Source: Staphylococcus sp. IVB6214
Lineage (GTDB): Bacteria; Bacillota; Bacilli; Staphylococcales; Staphylococcaceae
Assembly: GCF_025558585.1 (NCBI RefSeq)
Contig: NZ_CP094723.1
Span: 1,426,001-1,490,000 of the forward strand
Direction of reading: 5' to 3'
DNA length: 64,000 nucleotides
Numbering within the stretch: the first letter of the stretch is position 1; every line of letters begins with the position of its first letter. Below, one piece after another: positions 1-8,799 of this stretch. Made by a program: the position numbers and the translations under genes. Under the pieces are notes generated by a model. That model was not told the origin of the DNA. It worked only from the letters and a program-made list of their open reading frames with translations, and made no database searches.

Positions 1-1333
1 GGCTTATGACTTCGTTACTTTCTGGTACGATTTGAATACCACCAATCGGATGTGCTTGAACAATTTGTTTATTTGCCATATTTAATAATAAACCATCTGA
101 CGCATCTAACTGACTCAACTTTTTCTTAGGTCCTGTTGCATTTATGATGACATCTACTGTCATATCTTGTTGGTTTGATTCAAATTCCAATTGGTAATGA
201 CCATTCAAACGTGCTACTTTTTCAAGCCCTGCGTATACTTCTAATTGACTACTTTCAATCGCATCAATAATAAATTGTGCGGTATCTCTTGGCATCGGAT
301 TCATATTCTCTTTGAAATATTGATAATAACGTTCGAGAAATAATTGCTGGTCATCATACGTTAAACTATTCCATATCCAGTTCATATTATCTTTAAGTTC
401 CATTAGAAAACTTTGTAGCAATCCCAATGATTCCGGATGCGCCAAATCATATTGCAAATCCCTTACAACATTTCCTGTTCGTCGATGAATTAAAGTTTTA
501 AACGGTATGTTTAAAGCATCGCATTCTTTTTTGAACAGTGCTTTCAGAATACTCAATGGGATAGTCCCCATATGATTTTGTTTAATCTCATCGAAAGTTT
601 CTCTCGTCATATACTGCAAAGTTACTGTGATCATCTCACCACGTACACTTGGTAATTGCCCGCCTCGACTTGCCAAAACAAGTGTTTGATCGTGATGCTT
701 CAATACATAACGTATTACGTCTAAACTAGCCAAACCAGTACCAATGACAGCTATTTTGTCTCGCTCGCTAACATCATCTAATGCTCGATTTGCTGGATAT
801 GGTTCATAGATATACTTCGGACTTCCCTTCAAGTCATATGGATCATTGTATGAGAATGTCCCTGTTGATAGAAAAACATAATCATAAACAGCACTGCGGC
901 TATCATGTTCATCAGTCTGTACAATTATTTTTTTCACTGAAATTTCTTTCTCTTCTTCAACCACACCTATCTGTGTCACTTCATGTGGAATGACATGAAT
1001 ATTGTCATAACGCTTCACGTATTGATCAAGATAACTTTTCATATAGTGCCCGAATACATAACGCGGCAAATATTCAGCATCCCCATAATCAAAATCATCT
1101 TGCGACGTATACCACTCTCGAAATTCTTTTATATTATCAAGGTTTAAAGACAACATGTCGACTGGGACATTAATCAGTAAATCTTCACTATCATTTTGAA
1201 AAGGTTCTCCTTGCCCCATGTTCTTTTTATTGTCGTAAATATCCACTTGTAAATGTTCAAACATCTTATGCTTTACTAGCTGTCTTAATACACTGACACC
1301 TGCAGTCCCCATTCCAACTATTGCTACTTTCAT
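1..1333 (-). CDS. FAD/NAD(P)-binding oxidoreductase, 3' end outside window
   Basis: The frame is open from an ATG at 1333 to the left edge of the window, about 444 codons, so the C-terminus is missing. The N-terminus begins MKVAIVGMGTAGVSVL, a dinucleotide-binding Rossmann fold with a GxGxxG loop. A second pyridine-nucleotide motif (VIGTGLASLDVI) lies mid-protein and an NATG-type motif lies near the end. This arrangement fits the COG4529/FAD-NAD(P)-binding family, whose substrates are mostly unknown. The family call rests on motifs; no substrate can be named. The gene is read leftwards, away from the small transcript that starts near 1457. Confidence 0.75.
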   Translation of the reverse strand, partial: MKVAIVGMGTAGVSVLRQLVKHKMFEHLQVDIYDNKKNMGQGEPFQNDSEDLLINVPVDMLSLNLDNIKEFREWYTSQDDFDYGDAEYLPRYVFGHYMKSYLDQYVKRYDNIHVIPHEVTQIGVVEEEKEISVKKIIVQTDEHDSRSAVYDYVFLSTGTFSYNDPYDLKGSPKYIYEPYPANRALDDVSERDKIAVIGTGLASLDVIRYVLKHHDQTLVLASRGGQLPSVRGEMITVTLQYMTRETFDEIKQNHMGTIPLSILKALFKKECDALNIPFKTLIHRRTGNVVRDLQYDLAHPESLGLLQSFLMELKDNMNWIWNSLTYDDQQLFLERYYQYFKENMNPMPRDTAQFIIDAIESSQLEVYAGLEKVARLNGHYQLEFESNQQDMTVDVIINATGPKKKLSQLDASDGLLLNMANKQIVQAHPIGGIQIVPESNEVIS

Positions 1334-1423
1334 TATTATCACCTTCATTATTTCATTTCATCATGTTATACCCTATTTTACGTCAAATTGTACATCATTA
1401 GGTGAATAGTATTTCTCTCCATT

Positions 1424-1450
1424 TTGACAACAAATATCTCATGTTATACT
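1424..1450 (+). promoter_or_regulatory. Promoter of a short two-peptide transcript
   Basis: A consensus TTGACA at 1424-1429 is followed, after a slightly short 15-nt spacer, by TATACT at 1445-1450. It precedes two tiny ORFs that each have a Shine-Dalgarno sequence, and an intrinsic terminator at 1623-1661, which would give a transcript of roughly 200 nt. Confidence 0.5.
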
Positions 1451-1474
1451 GGAGAAAGATTTGGGAGTGAGACA

Positions 1475-1537
1475 ATGATATCTTTGTTAAAATTATTTTC
1501 TATATCACGTCCACCTATTTATTATACAGAACAATAA
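1475..1537 (+). CDS. Tiny hypothetical ORF, 20 aa
   Basis: An ATG preceded by GGGAGTGA opens a 20-codon frame, MISLLKLLFSISRPPIYYTE followed by Q and a stop. It lies just downstream of a near-consensus promoter. No family is recognised. It could be a leader peptide or chance. The evidence is the ribosome-binding site, its position between promoter and terminator, and a second tiny ORF 17 nt after it. Confidence 0.3.
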   Translation: MISLLKLFSISRPPIYYTEQ

Positions 1538-1554
1538 AAATGCGAGGTGTTCTC

Positions 1555-1635
1555 ATGTTAAAATTTTTATTTAAAGTTTTGATTTCAACGGCTATCTTGT
1601 TTTTTACACTTGGACGTAAAAACAAAGCGCAATAA
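1555..1635 (+). CDS. Tiny hydrophobic peptide, 26 aa
   Basis: The ATG is preceded by GCGAGGTG at good spacing. The peptide starts MLKFLFKVLISTAILFF and ends in a basic tail (GRKNKAQ), so it looks like a single membrane-spanning peptide with a cationic C-terminus. Its last codons form the 5' arm of the terminator hairpin at 1623-1661. Small hydrophobic, basic-tailed peptides in staphylococci include type I toxins and cytolytic peptides. I do not recognise this one, and any such role is inference. Confidence 0.4.
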   Translation: MLKFLFKVLISTAILFFTLGRKNKAQ

Positions 1636-1661
1636 AGCTTCTATCGCTTTATTGCGCTTTG
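1623..1661. terminator. Bidirectional hairpin terminator
   Basis: A near-perfect inverted repeat (CAAAGCGCAATAAAGC and its complement around a 7-nt loop) sits between the converging small transcript and sagB. It overlaps the last codons of the 26-aa peptide. Confidence 0.7.
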
Positions 1662-1667
1662 TTACTA

Positions 1668-2531
1668 TTAATAGTTATGACCGTCCTTATGTTTTGAATC
1701 ATCTTTGTAGACATACCAGTTAAAGTATTTACCTTCTGTCTTCAAATCTTTATAGAAATCAGCAATAATGGTCGCATTACTCTTTGCCCAGTTAATATCT
1801 GTCGCATACTGATGTTCACCCGGATCTTTTGGATTCCATCTCATACTGTACAAAGTATTTTGATCTTCATGAGATAAGTAATGGTCGTGAATAAACTTCG
1901 CTCCACCATCAATCGCTTTTTCAGGTGTATCCCATCCTTGCTTCTTCGCATATTCAGCACCTGTTTTAATCGGATCTTCATCCAATGCACCGACACCGTA
2001 GAAGTTGTAATACTTCTTACCATCAATCTCAACACCATTTGATAACTCGGATACAACTGAACCCGTTTCTAAGAGCGCATGTGAAATCAAGTAAATCTCA
2101 TTCACATGTTGTTTTTTTGCTGCTTTGATGAAGTCATCAGTATGATTTAAAAGGGTCGGATGTTCATATAGCATGCGCTTGATTCTGTTTTTATCAATCC
2201 CTTGATACTTGGATAGATCTAAAAATTGATACTTTTGGCGTTTATCATCCATGAATACAGAACTATCCATTGCTTCTTTGATTTCAGCGTCTGACGCATC
2301 TCGCCAGTTCGTATTATCTTTATTTGAAACTTGTTGACTTGTATAATTGTTAATCTGTTTTTTTGCGGCTGCTTCCAATGTTACATCTAATGTTTCCACT
2401 GATTCAACTTGATCAACTGGTTCAAAAAATATTTGATCTTTTATCATGTTGAAAAACGTATAGGCTGCTAAAACAGTGATAACAAAGAAACCCACAATCA
2501 CTAAGATTGAACTTTTGTTATGTTGTTTCAT
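1668..2531 (-). CDS. sagB: Membrane-anchored N-acetylglucosaminidase SagB
   Basis: A 287-aa protein with one N-terminal membrane segment (about residues 9-30, VIVGFFVITVLAAYTFF) followed by an extracytoplasmic glucosaminidase domain (GH73-like). The domain is visible around LISHALLETG, with the catalytic Glu in this motif, and FYGVGALDEDP. The family cleaves GlcNAc-MurNAc bonds, and staphylococcal SagB trims newly made glycan strands to mature length at the membrane. Length and topology match S. aureus SagB (about 284 aa), and the nearby metK/pckA order supports orthology. It is transcribed alone and ends at a shared terminator. Confidence 0.85.
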   Translation of the reverse strand: MKQHNKSSILVIVGFFVITVLAAYTFFNMIKDQIFFEPVDQVESVETLDVTLEAAAKKQINNYTSQQVSNKDNTNWRDASDAEIKEAMDSSVFMDDKRQKYQFLDLSKYQGIDKNRIKRMLYEHPTLLNHTDDFIKAAKKQHVNEIYLISHALLETGSVVSELSNGVEIDGKKYYNFYGVGALDEDPIKTGAEYAKKQGWDTPEKAIDGGAKFIHDHYLSHEDQNTLYSMRWNPKDPGEHQYATDINWAKSNATIIADFYKDLKTEGKYFNWYVYKDDSKHKDGHNY

Positions 2532-2729
2532 TGATACACCTCTTCAGAATGTACTGAGTAATCGTGATTACACACTCGAATACAAAGTTTAACATTATCT
2601 TATATTTTTCACAATTCGAATGGGTCGTTGTCACATATTCATAAAAGAACAGTAATCTCTATGTAACTTTTTATCGCTCACTGTACCATCTCAACTTTTA
2701 AATAGATGACCGCTTCACATTTCAATTCG

Positions 2730-2951
2730 TTAATAAGGTCTCTGATAATCCATTAAAATATAACTCATTGCTTGTGAACGACTTTTATAATAATACGGTG
2801 TTAAATCAATTGTTCCCTCTATCTCACCATCACGGTACATCATTTCTCGTTGAATATTATTAATCATAATAAAATCAGCATTGTCACGAATCTTATCTAG
2901 ATCTTCGTTGCGTGCAAAGAAATGTACCAAGTTGAAATGTTCATAATCCAT
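2730..2951 (-). CDS. Conserved small protein of unknown function, 73 aa
   Basis: This short cytosolic protein begins MDYEHFNLVHFFARNEDL and is Asp/Tyr/Met-rich. It has no signal peptide or membrane segment. A strong GGAGG ribosome-binding site lies just upstream of the ATG. I do not recognise a domain. It lies between sagB and the divergent sigS. The good translation signal and isolated frame favour a real gene; the function is unknown. Confidence 0.55.
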   Translation of the reverse strand: MDYEHFNLVHFFARNEDLDKIRDNADFIMINNIQREMMYRDGEIEGTIDLTPYYYKSRSQAMSYILMDYQRPY

Positions 2952-3111
2952 TATGATTCCTCCATCTATCCCGTAGTAAAAATATCAAAATCCGTAGAAA
3001 TGCACCTTTTTATATTAATTTTAAGCGTATTTATTGGTAATAATCAATGTTTAAATCATAAAATAGCATATATAGACAAATGCAACAATTTTTAAGCTGT
3101 GGTAATAATGC

Positions 3112-3125
3112 TTTGACCGGTCAAA
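3112..3125. promoter_or_regulatory. Perfect 14-bp palindrome in the sigS leader
   Basis: TTTGACCGGTCAAA is exactly self-complementary and lies about 10 nt upstream of the sigS Shine-Dalgarno sequence (AGGAGG). A dimeric repressor site is the simplest reading; TetR-type operators often look like this. No regulator gene sits next to it, so the regulator is unknown. Confidence 0.45.
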
Positions 3126-3146
3126 AATTCCAAGGAGGTCATCAAT

Positions 3147-3614
3147 TTGAACTTTGATGATATTTTTCAACGCTATCACAAATATATTCATTATTTGTTG
3201 CATGCCTACCATATCCGCTATCATTACGACGACTATTTCCAACTTATGTTAATAAGACTTTGGGAACTCCACTTATCTTTTGATACGACTCGTGAATCAA
3301 GTCTTCATGCTTTTATTACGTATCGACTTAAATACTACCTTATCGACCTTTTGCGTAAACAAGATCGCCTTCCCCAATTAGAAAATATCGATATTGCAAC
3401 AGAACTGGCAGCCTACGAGAGTGATCTAATCTTTTCGATTAAACAATGGTCATTGAAACTGCCTTATATGCATCGTCATTGGCTTTATCTCTATCTTCAA
3501 GGCTATACACAGTTAGAAATAGCATCCATTCTGAGTCGTTCTCCCACATCTATCAAAAATTATAAAAAAGCGACCTTCAAAGCATTGCGCCATTCATATT
3601 TCAACCAACACTAG
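3147..3614 (+). CDS. sigS: Alternative sigma factor SigS
   Basis: A 155-aa sigma-70/ECF-size protein. The N-terminal half resembles region 2 (YHYDDYFQLMLIRLWELHLSFD, then HAFITYRLKYYLIDLLRK). The C-terminal half is a region 4 helix-turn-helix (GYTQLEIASILSRSPTSIKNYKK). Start TTG at 3147 is chosen because AGGAGG lies at the right distance. In S. aureus SigS acts in stress and virulence responses and is usually nearly silent. Here a perfect palindrome precedes it and a ComK-like gene follows after 11 nt, as in S. aureus, where the neighbour is called ecfX. No anti-sigma gene is visible. Confidence 0.85.
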   Translation: MNFDDIFQRYHKYIHYLLHAYHIRYHYDDYFQLMLIRLWELHLSFDTTRESSLHAFITYRLKYYLIDLLRKQDRLPQLENIDIATELAAYESDLIFSIKQWSLKLPYMHRHWLYLYLQGYTQLEIASILSRSPTSIKNYKKATFKALRHSYFNQH

Positions 3615-3625
3615 GAGGATACGCT

Positions 3626-4066
3626 GTGCAAACATATTCAAATATTGCCTTTGAAACATTATTATTTATTAAGACATCTTCTCAGATAGATCAACGTCTT
3701 GAGTTATACTTTTTGACGCATAAAACACACACTACATTAGCTTTATCTAAATTAATGAAGCATATTTTAAAGTCTCACCATAAACATCATTACACACAAA
3801 AAGAACTGACACATCAATATCTCGGAACACATCAACTCACTCCGATATACATCTCACCGCAGCTCATATTATGCCCCCTACAATCACATCGTGCACCTAT
3901 CCAATATATCATCAATATGTCTCACGTAATTGGCATGTCTTCTCAAAAGTCTGATACAATTATTGTCTTCAAACAAAATCATCGAATTACAGTGCCTTAT
4001 CCATTAACTGTATGTTTAAAACAGTGGAAAGCAGCACAAATACTCTCACAAGTCCCCGATATTTAG
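3626..4066 (+). CDS. ComK-like competence regulator (EcfX/ComK2 position)
   Basis: A 146-aa protein starting with GTG after AGGAGG, 11 nt behind sigS and probably co-transcribed. The stretch around LTPIYISPQLILCPLQSH, SHVIGMSS and DTIIVFKQNHRITVPYPL aligns by eye with the core of Bacillus ComK (hydrophobic strand, SH motif, then DTIVTF). ComK is the DNA-binding activator of competence genes. In S. aureus the gene beside sigS is named ecfX. I infer that this is the same locus but cannot tell whether it is a true ComK. The protein is shorter at the C-terminus than B. subtilis ComK. Its stop overlaps the convergent gene by 4 bp. Confidence 0.65.
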   Translation: MQTYSNIAFETLLFIKTSSQIDQRLELYFLTHKTHTTLALSKLMKHILKSHHKHHYTQKELTHQYLGTHQLTPIYISPQLILCPLQSHRAPIQYIINMSHVIGMSSQKSDTIIVFKQNHRITVPYPLTVCLKQWKAAQILSQVPDI

Positions 4067-4512
4067 TTTACTTTATTGAACTTATAATCCACTAAACGCT
4101 TTGTAAAATATGCGTTCGCTATTTTCATCATTATAATGCCAAGAACCATCAATACTAAGCCACCTACTAGAGCAGCAATCACGGTGCCGATTGACAATGA
4201 CACTTGCGGATGAATAAAATAGTTGACTGCATTTAAACTCAACAGCATCCCTGTAATCAGTACACCGAGTAAGAAGATATTTCCGATAAACAACCCTAAC
4301 AGCGATGCATACAAATGCCCTGACCCTAGAACTCTCGATTTAAAAATATATTCTTTCAAATAAAAGCTCGCAAATCGACCTGGTGTTTTAAATTTTTCTT
4401 GAATACTAGCAATATGTTCATCTGCAAGTAATTCTGCTAACTTTGCCTTCTCTTTACGACTTAAATACCATAATTGTTTTTCTACTTTATATTTAAATAC
4501 TTTGTGCTCCAT
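4063..4512 (-). CDS. Two- to three-pass membrane protein with HAAS-like N-terminus
   Basis: This 149-aa protein has a cytosolic N-terminal helical part (about 1-60, with LSRKEKAKLAELLADEHI) that resembles the HAAS/DUF1700 signalling domain. Two long hydrophobic stretches follow (about 70-95 and 103-128). HAAS proteins often work with PadR-type regulators, but none is adjacent. The gene converges with the ComK-like gene, overlapping it by 4 bp. The family assignment is tentative. Confidence 0.55.
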   Translation of the reverse strand: MEHKVFKYKVEKQLWYLSRKEKAKLAELLADEHIASIQEKFKTPGRFASFYLKEYIFKSRVLGSGHLYASLLGLFIGNIFLLGVLITGMLLSLNAVNYFIHPQVSLSIGTVIAALVGGLVLMVLGIIMMKIANAYFTKRLVDYKFNKVN

Positions 4513-4555
4513 CTTTAACTCCTTCTCTATATGATGTTGACTTCAATCATCACAC

Positions 4556-4612
4556 AAAAAAATAGGAGCGACAAGTACCAATTTCATATTTGTTGGTACT
4601 TTATCACTCCCA
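4556..4612 (-). terminator. Terminator of the transaldolase gene
   Basis: An inverted repeat (AGTACCAA/TTGGTACT extended by GGAGTGA/TCGCTCC) is followed on the minus strand by a run of T. It lies directly after the tal stop codon. Confidence 0.65.
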
Positions 4613-4618
4613 TCACAT

Positions 4619-5329
4619 TTATAGGATGCTTAAACCTGAAGTTTGAATATCTTTCGCAAATCCTTTTACTGTATCAACAGATAATGATTCGATGTCACGA
4701 CCAATATTTGATACTTTTTTCACAACATCAGCAGGACATGTAATAATATCTGCACCAATTTCATCTGCTTGAATAACATTATATAATTCACGGCAACTTG
4801 CCCATAATAGTTTGACACCCGCTTTACTATGTGTCACACGAACAGATTCTTTCATCAATGGCAGTGGATCTACCCCTGTATCTGCAATTCGTCCAGCAAA
4901 GACTGATACATAAGTCTCTACGCCTTCTGTGACTGCTTCAGTGATGGCTTTGACCTGTTCGATTGTGTAAACAGCTGTAACGTTTAGTTTCACACCTTGG
5001 GCTGATAACTTTTCAATCAGTGGTAACATTGATTCGCCTTTTGTATTCACAATTGGAATCTTCACAAAAATATTTTCCCCAAATTGTTCAATGATTTGCG
5101 CTTCTTTTTCCATTGTTTCCATATCATCACCGAACACTTCGAATGAGATAGAAGCATCTGGAATTGCTTGTACTACATCTTGAGCGAAGGCCTTATAGTC
5201 TTTGACGCCAGCTTTAGCCATTAAGCTTGGATTAGTTGTAAATCCATCAACTTCCTTGTTTTGATATGCTTGCTTCATTTGTTCAATATCTGCACCATCT
5301 GCAAATACTTGTACATTTAAATTCGTCAT
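4619..5329 (-). CDS. tal: Transaldolase
   Basis: A 236-aa single-domain TIM barrel of the short transaldolase/fructose-6-phosphate aldolase family. Visible motifs are DGFTTNPSLMAK at the N-terminus, FVKIPIVNTKGE carrying the Schiff-base Lys, LNVTAVYT, and VSVFAGRIADTG. It moves a three-carbon unit between sugar phosphates in the non-oxidative pentose phosphate pathway. It is transcribed alone, with a terminator immediately downstream. The short family makes it hard to separate transaldolase from F6P aldolase by sequence alone; staphylococcal members are annotated as transaldolase. Confidence 0.88.
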   Translation of the reverse strand: MTNLNVQVFADGADIEQMKQAYQNKEVDGFTTNPSLMAKAGVKDYKAFAQDVVQAIPDASISFEVFGDDMETMEKEAQIIEQFGENIFVKIPIVNTKGESMLPLIEKLSAQGVKLNVTAVYTIEQVKAITEAVTEGVETYVSVFAGRIADTGVDPLPLMKESVRVTHSKAGVKLLWASCRELYNVIQADEIGADIITCPADVVKKVSNIGRDIESLSVDTVKGFAKDIQTSGLSIL

Positions 5330-5498
5330 AAATGTGCCTCCTATTGTTTCTACATTATATTTATATTAAAGTTATACCATTTTTCTATTATTAAAGGCTA
5401 TTGTTAAGCTTTACTTCCATAGAAAATATAGAAATGGTGCTTTATTCTTCGTCGTTAAATATGCTATTATTACAAGCGATAATAAAGGAGGCAGTTCC

Positions 5499-5801
5499 AT
5501 GTCCAAATCGAAAAAATACTTTTACTTAACCGTGATATTCATCATGATAAGTTTTTACTTCAATACACAAAACCCGATACTCAACCACCAATTTGACTCG
5601 ATCGTAAAAATTATTATTGCGAGCAGTGTGATTAATGCAATTATACTTATTATTGCGATACAATTCGCCGACAAATCAGTAAAGTATTTACCCGAAAAGA
5701 AAAGCTGGATTCATCGAGCAGCCAAAAGTTTACCTTGGATACTACTTTTTGTTTTAATCTTCCATCTTATCACTGCAATCCGAACTTTTGGCATTATTTA
5801 A
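5499..5801 (+). CDS. Small membrane protein upstream of crcB, 100 aa
   Basis: Hydrophobic segments lie at about residues 7-24, 33-57 and 75-97. The Shine-Dalgarno AAAGGAGG is strong. No known domain is recognised. It is the first gene of a likely operon with the two fluoride exporter subunits 22 nt downstream, so a link to fluoride or ion handling is possible, but this is positional inference only. I looked for a fluoride riboswitch in the leader and did not see one. Confidence 0.6.
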   Translation: MSKSKKYFYLTVIFIMISFYFNTQNPILNHQFDSIVKIIIASSVINAIILIIAIQFADKSVKYLPEKKSWIHRAAKSLPWILLFVLIFHLITAIRTFGII

Positions 5802-5822
5802 CGTAAGAGGAGCGACAAGTCT

Positions 5823-6188
5823 TTGAAATATTTCATTATTTTTGTTGGTGGAAGTTTAGGTGCCTTATTGCGATATACACTATCCTATCTACCGTATTTC
5901 CATCAATTGCCTATTGGGACGTTTATCGCCAATCTTTTAGGTGCCTTTTTGATGGGGTTCATAACTGCCTTAACGACGCAATTATTCTATAAGTATCCAT
6001 TCATTAAAAAAGGGATTGCAACAGGTTTTGTCGGTGCTTTTACAACATTTTCTACCTTTCAATTTGAATTGAACGCATTATTTGAAACACACGCTTGGTA
6101 CTTGTTAATATCTTATGCTTTATTCAGCTATGTTGGTGGTATGTTATGTTGCTTTTTAGGATATCGAATCGGGGTGAGACCACTTTGA
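5823..6188 (+). CDS. crcB: Fluoride channel subunit CrcB/Fluc 1
   Basis: A 121-aa protein with four predicted membrane helices. Family signatures are GGSLGALLRYTLS near the N-terminus, the GTFIANLLGAFLMGF segment with its conserved Asn, and GFVGAFTTFSTFQFE containing the phenylalanine box. Fluc proteins are dual-topology dimers that let toxic fluoride leave the cell. Start TTG at 5823 follows AGAGGAG. The second subunit gene overlaps its stop codon, so the two are probably made together as a heterodimer. Confidence 0.9.
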   Translation: MKYFIIFVGGSLGALLRYTLSYLPYFHQLPIGTFIANLLGAFLMGFITALTTQLFYKYPFIKKGIATGFVGAFTTFSTFQFELNALFETHAWYLLISYALFSYVGGMLCCFLGYRIGVRPL

Positions 6189-6535
6189 CAATTATGATGG
6201 TGCTACTTGGCGGTGGCATTGGAGCAATATTGCGTGCAATCATAACAGATATCATTGCGTATGTGCATCGGTCATCGTTCCCTATCGCAACTGCAGTCAT
6301 CAACCTTATTGGAAGTTGTTTCATCGGTATGCTCGGTGGCATATTGTTGTCATCCACACCAGCATATACATTCTTTATCACAGGTATACTCGGTGGTTTT
6401 ACGACATTTTCGACTGTACAACTTGAACTTGTACAATTAATGGAAAAGCGCCAAAGCCTAACATTCATTGGTTATAGTTTATTACAATATATCGGCTGTT
6501 TTATCAGTTGTTACATTGGAACACATATCGTTTAA
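6185..6535 (+). CDS. crcB: Fluoride channel subunit CrcB/Fluc 2
   Basis: The second tandem subunit, 116 aa, with GGGIGAILRAIIT, a conserved Asn helix (TAVINLIGSCFIGML) and GILGGFTTFSTVQLE. I chose TTG at 6185, which overlaps the preceding TGA stop, because GGGGTGAG sits at proper spacing. An ATG at 6194 is the alternative. The longer upstream frame would overlap crcB1 extensively and is unlikely. Tandem divergent pairs like this generally form heterodimeric channels. Confidence 0.88.
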   Translation: MTIMMVLLGGGIGAILRAIITDIIAYVHRSSFPIATAVINLIGSCFIGMLGGILLSSTPAYTFFITGILGGFTTFSTVQLELVQLMEKRQSLTFIGYSLLQYIGCFISCYIGTHIV

Positions 6536-6544
6536 ACTACAGAA

Positions 6545-6580
6545 AGCCTGTATGCTGTCATTGCAGCATACAGGTTTTTA
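6545..6580. terminator. Terminator after crcB pair, usable in both directions
   Basis: The stem AGCCTGTATGCTG pairs with its complement around a 4-nt loop and is followed by a T-run. It lies between the converging crcB2 and the NERD-like gene. Confidence 0.8.
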
Positions 6581-7492
6581 TTAGTTATATGATTCAATCT
6601 CTTCCATAATAGCTTGTAATTCGTTTACATCGTATTGGATACGACCATGGAATACATATTTGTTGAAGAATTCATCAAGTTGCTCAGGTCCAACAAGTAC
6701 CTTCGTCGTACTTTGCGGTGCATAGCTTGATAATGTCACATCACCATCTTGTTTCGGATTGAAATATAAGATTGGCGTTGGCGTATATTTATTGTTTAGC
6801 TGACGTTGCAGCTTCTCTGCTACCGCTTCTAAATGTTCGATTTGCTCAGAATAATCAACAATAGAAAGTTTACGAGCGTTATCTTCACTCTCATCAAGCA
6901 CGATTGTTTGTGGTGCTGTTTCATCAAGGTGTAGCGTTTTGAATACTTGCTCCATCATTGGATTGTCCGCAAATTGATTGCGACTAATCCCTTGATACAC
7001 ATGTCCTTTTAACAGTTGTGAATCGATGATGTATAAACCTGTGCGCGTTAATACTAAATGACTAATACGTGTAATATTGTCTAAATCATTTGTAGGCATA
7101 AAGATATTCGCCATAATATGCATATCTTCTGGTCGGATACGCTTCTCTCTAACGAGTCGTTCACGAATGCCAATCAAACGCATATCCGTCACGTATTCAC
7201 TATTGTTTTTCGAAAAGACTTTTAATGCATCAATTTCTCTGTCTTTCGAAGCCACCATCGTTTCATAATCTTCTTTATGCTTTGTTTCCACTTTTTTCTT
7301 TTCAATTCTTACCTTTTCAAGTGCTTCTTGGTGTGACTGTGTTAATTTTTCTTCTTTTTCTTTGTATTGTGTTTCAATTCTTTGTTGTGCTTTCTTTTTG
7401 CGATTCAGTGCAACTAAAAACATAATAAAACAAATAACTGCAATCCCTACGGCAACATACAAGCCTATTTCCATTGGGCCAAACTGTGTCAT
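6581..7492 (-). CDS. Membrane-anchored NERD-like domain protein
   Basis: A 303-aa protein. An N-terminal transmembrane helix (about 7-29) is followed by a charged coiled coil (about 32-95, rich in KEK and EALEKV). A globular domain then contains SHLVLTRTGLYIIDSQ, a strand pattern typical of the NERD (nuclease-related) domain. NERD proteins are thought to act on nucleic acids, but the catalytic residues are not evident to me. It lies between crcB and metK, convergent to crcB. The NERD relation is tentative; a conserved staphylococcal membrane protein is the safe call. Confidence 0.6.
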   Translation of the reverse strand: MTQFGPMEIGLYVAVGIAVICFIMFLVALNRKKKAQQRIETQYKEKEEKLTQSHQEALEKVRIEKKKVETKHKEDYETMVASKDREIDALKVFSKNNSEYVTDMRLIGIRERLVREKRIRPEDMHIMANIFMPTNDLDNITRISHLVLTRTGLYIIDSQLLKGHVYQGISRNQFADNPMMEQVFKTLHLDETAPQTIVLDESEDNARKLSIVDYSEQIEHLEAVAEKLQRQLNNKYTPTPILYFNPKQDGDVTLSSYAPQSTTKVLVGPEQLDEFFNKYVFHGRIQYDVNELQAIMEEIESYN

Positions 7493-7542
7493 TTTTAAAA
7501 TCCTTCCTTTTGTTTACATTTATACAATACGCTATAAATTCA

Positions 7543-8748
7543 TTATTGAGCTGTATACGCTTGAACTGCCTCTTTCAATACGTCTACTTTGTCTGTTTTC
7601 TCCCATGGCAATTCAACATCTGTACGTCCGAAGTGTCCGTACGCTGCTGTTTGTTTATAGATTGGACGTTGTAAGTCTAACATTTGGATGATACCGGCTG
7701 GTCTCAAGTCAAAGTGAGAACGCACTGCTTGAATCAATGACTCCTCAGAAACAGTACCCGTTCCAAACGTATCAATAGCGATAGATACTGGCTGTGCGAC
7801 ACCAATCGCATATGCCAATTGAACTTCACATTTATCAGCAAATCCTGCAGCTACGATATTTTTAGCTACATAGCGTGCCGCATAAGCTGCTGAACGGTCC
7901 ACTTTCGTTGGATCTTTACCTGAGAATGCACCCCCGCCATGTCGTGCGTATCCACCATATGTGTCTACGATAATTTTTCGACCTGTCAGACCTGCATCAC
8001 CTTGTGGTCCACCGATTACAAAACGACCTGTTGGATTGATGAAAAATTTCGTTTCATCATCCAATAACGTCTCAGGTACTACTGGATAGATGACATACTC
8101 TTTAATGTCTCGTTGAATTTGATCAAGTGCAACTTCTTCGTGATGTTGTGATGATATAACAATCGTATCGATACGCTTCGGTTGATCGTTCTCATCATAT
8201 TCAACAGTCACTTGAACCTTTCCATCTGGACGTAAATAGTCTAATGTGCCATCTTTTCTAACATCTGTCAGACGTTTCGCTAATTTATGCGATAAATCAA
8301 TTGGTAGTGGCATAAATGATGCTGTCTCATTTGTTGCATAACCAAACATAAGTCCTTGGTCACCTGCACCAATATTCAATACTTCGTCATTCGATGCATC
8401 TCGATATTCCAATGCACGGTCTACACCTTGTGCAATATCAGGAGATTGTTCGTCAATCGCAGTTAATACAGACATTGTTTTATAATCATAACCATACTTA
8501 GCACGTGTGTAACCAATCTGCTTAACGGTTTCACGTACTACTTTAGGGATATCCACATATGTCGACGTAGTTATTTCCCCTGCGATGAGAGCCATACCTG
8601 TTGTTACTGTTGTTTCACAAGCAACACGTGCATGACTATCTCCTTTCAGAATTTCATCAAGTATTGCATCTGAAATTTGGTCAGCAATCTTATCCGGATG
8701 ACCTTCAGTAACAGACTCTGAAGTAAATAATCGTTTATTATTTGTCAT
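7543..8748 (-). CDS. metK: S-adenosylmethionine synthetase
   Basis: A 401-aa protein that makes SAM from methionine and ATP. Signatures are [20 protein letters not shown] at the N-terminus, [12 protein letters not shown], and [19 protein letters not shown] (ATP/phosphate binding). The start at 8748 ([11 protein letters not shown]) is chosen for its AAAGGAG site; the open frame continues upstream but runs through the riboswitch terminator. Family length is about 395-400 aa. Expression should fall when SAM is abundant, because a SAM-I riboswitch with its own terminator lies in the 5' leader. Confidence 0.97.
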   Translation of the reverse strand: MTNNKRLFTSESVTEGHPDKIADQISDAILDEILKGDSHARVACETTVTTGMALIAGEITTSTYVDIPKVVRETVKQIGYTRAKYGYDYKTMSVLTAIDEQSPDIAQGVDRALEYRDASNDEVLNIGAGDQGLMFGYATNETASFMPLPIDLSHKLAKRLTDVRKDGTLDYLRPDGKVQVTVEYDENDQPKRIDTIVISSQHHEEVALDQIQRDIKEYVIYPVVPETLLDDETKFFINPTGRFVIGGPQGDAGLTGRKIIVDTYGGYARHGGGAFSGKDPTKVDRSAAYAARYVAKNIVAAGFADKCEVQLAYAIGVAQPVSIAIDTFGTGTVSEESLIQAVRSHFDLRPAGIIQMLDLQRPIYKQTAAYGHFGRTDVELPWEKTDKVDVLKEAVQAYTAQ

Positions 8749-8799
8749 AATATGCTCCTTTAAAAATAGATTACGAACACTCTCTTTATCTGAGCTCAA

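Noticed and set aside
5330..5498. Fluoride riboswitch upstream of the crcB operon
   Set aside because: The conserved pseudoknot sequence pattern was not seen.
6124..6468. 114-aa minus-strand frame over crcB2
   Set aside because: Shadow of the tandem crcB genes.
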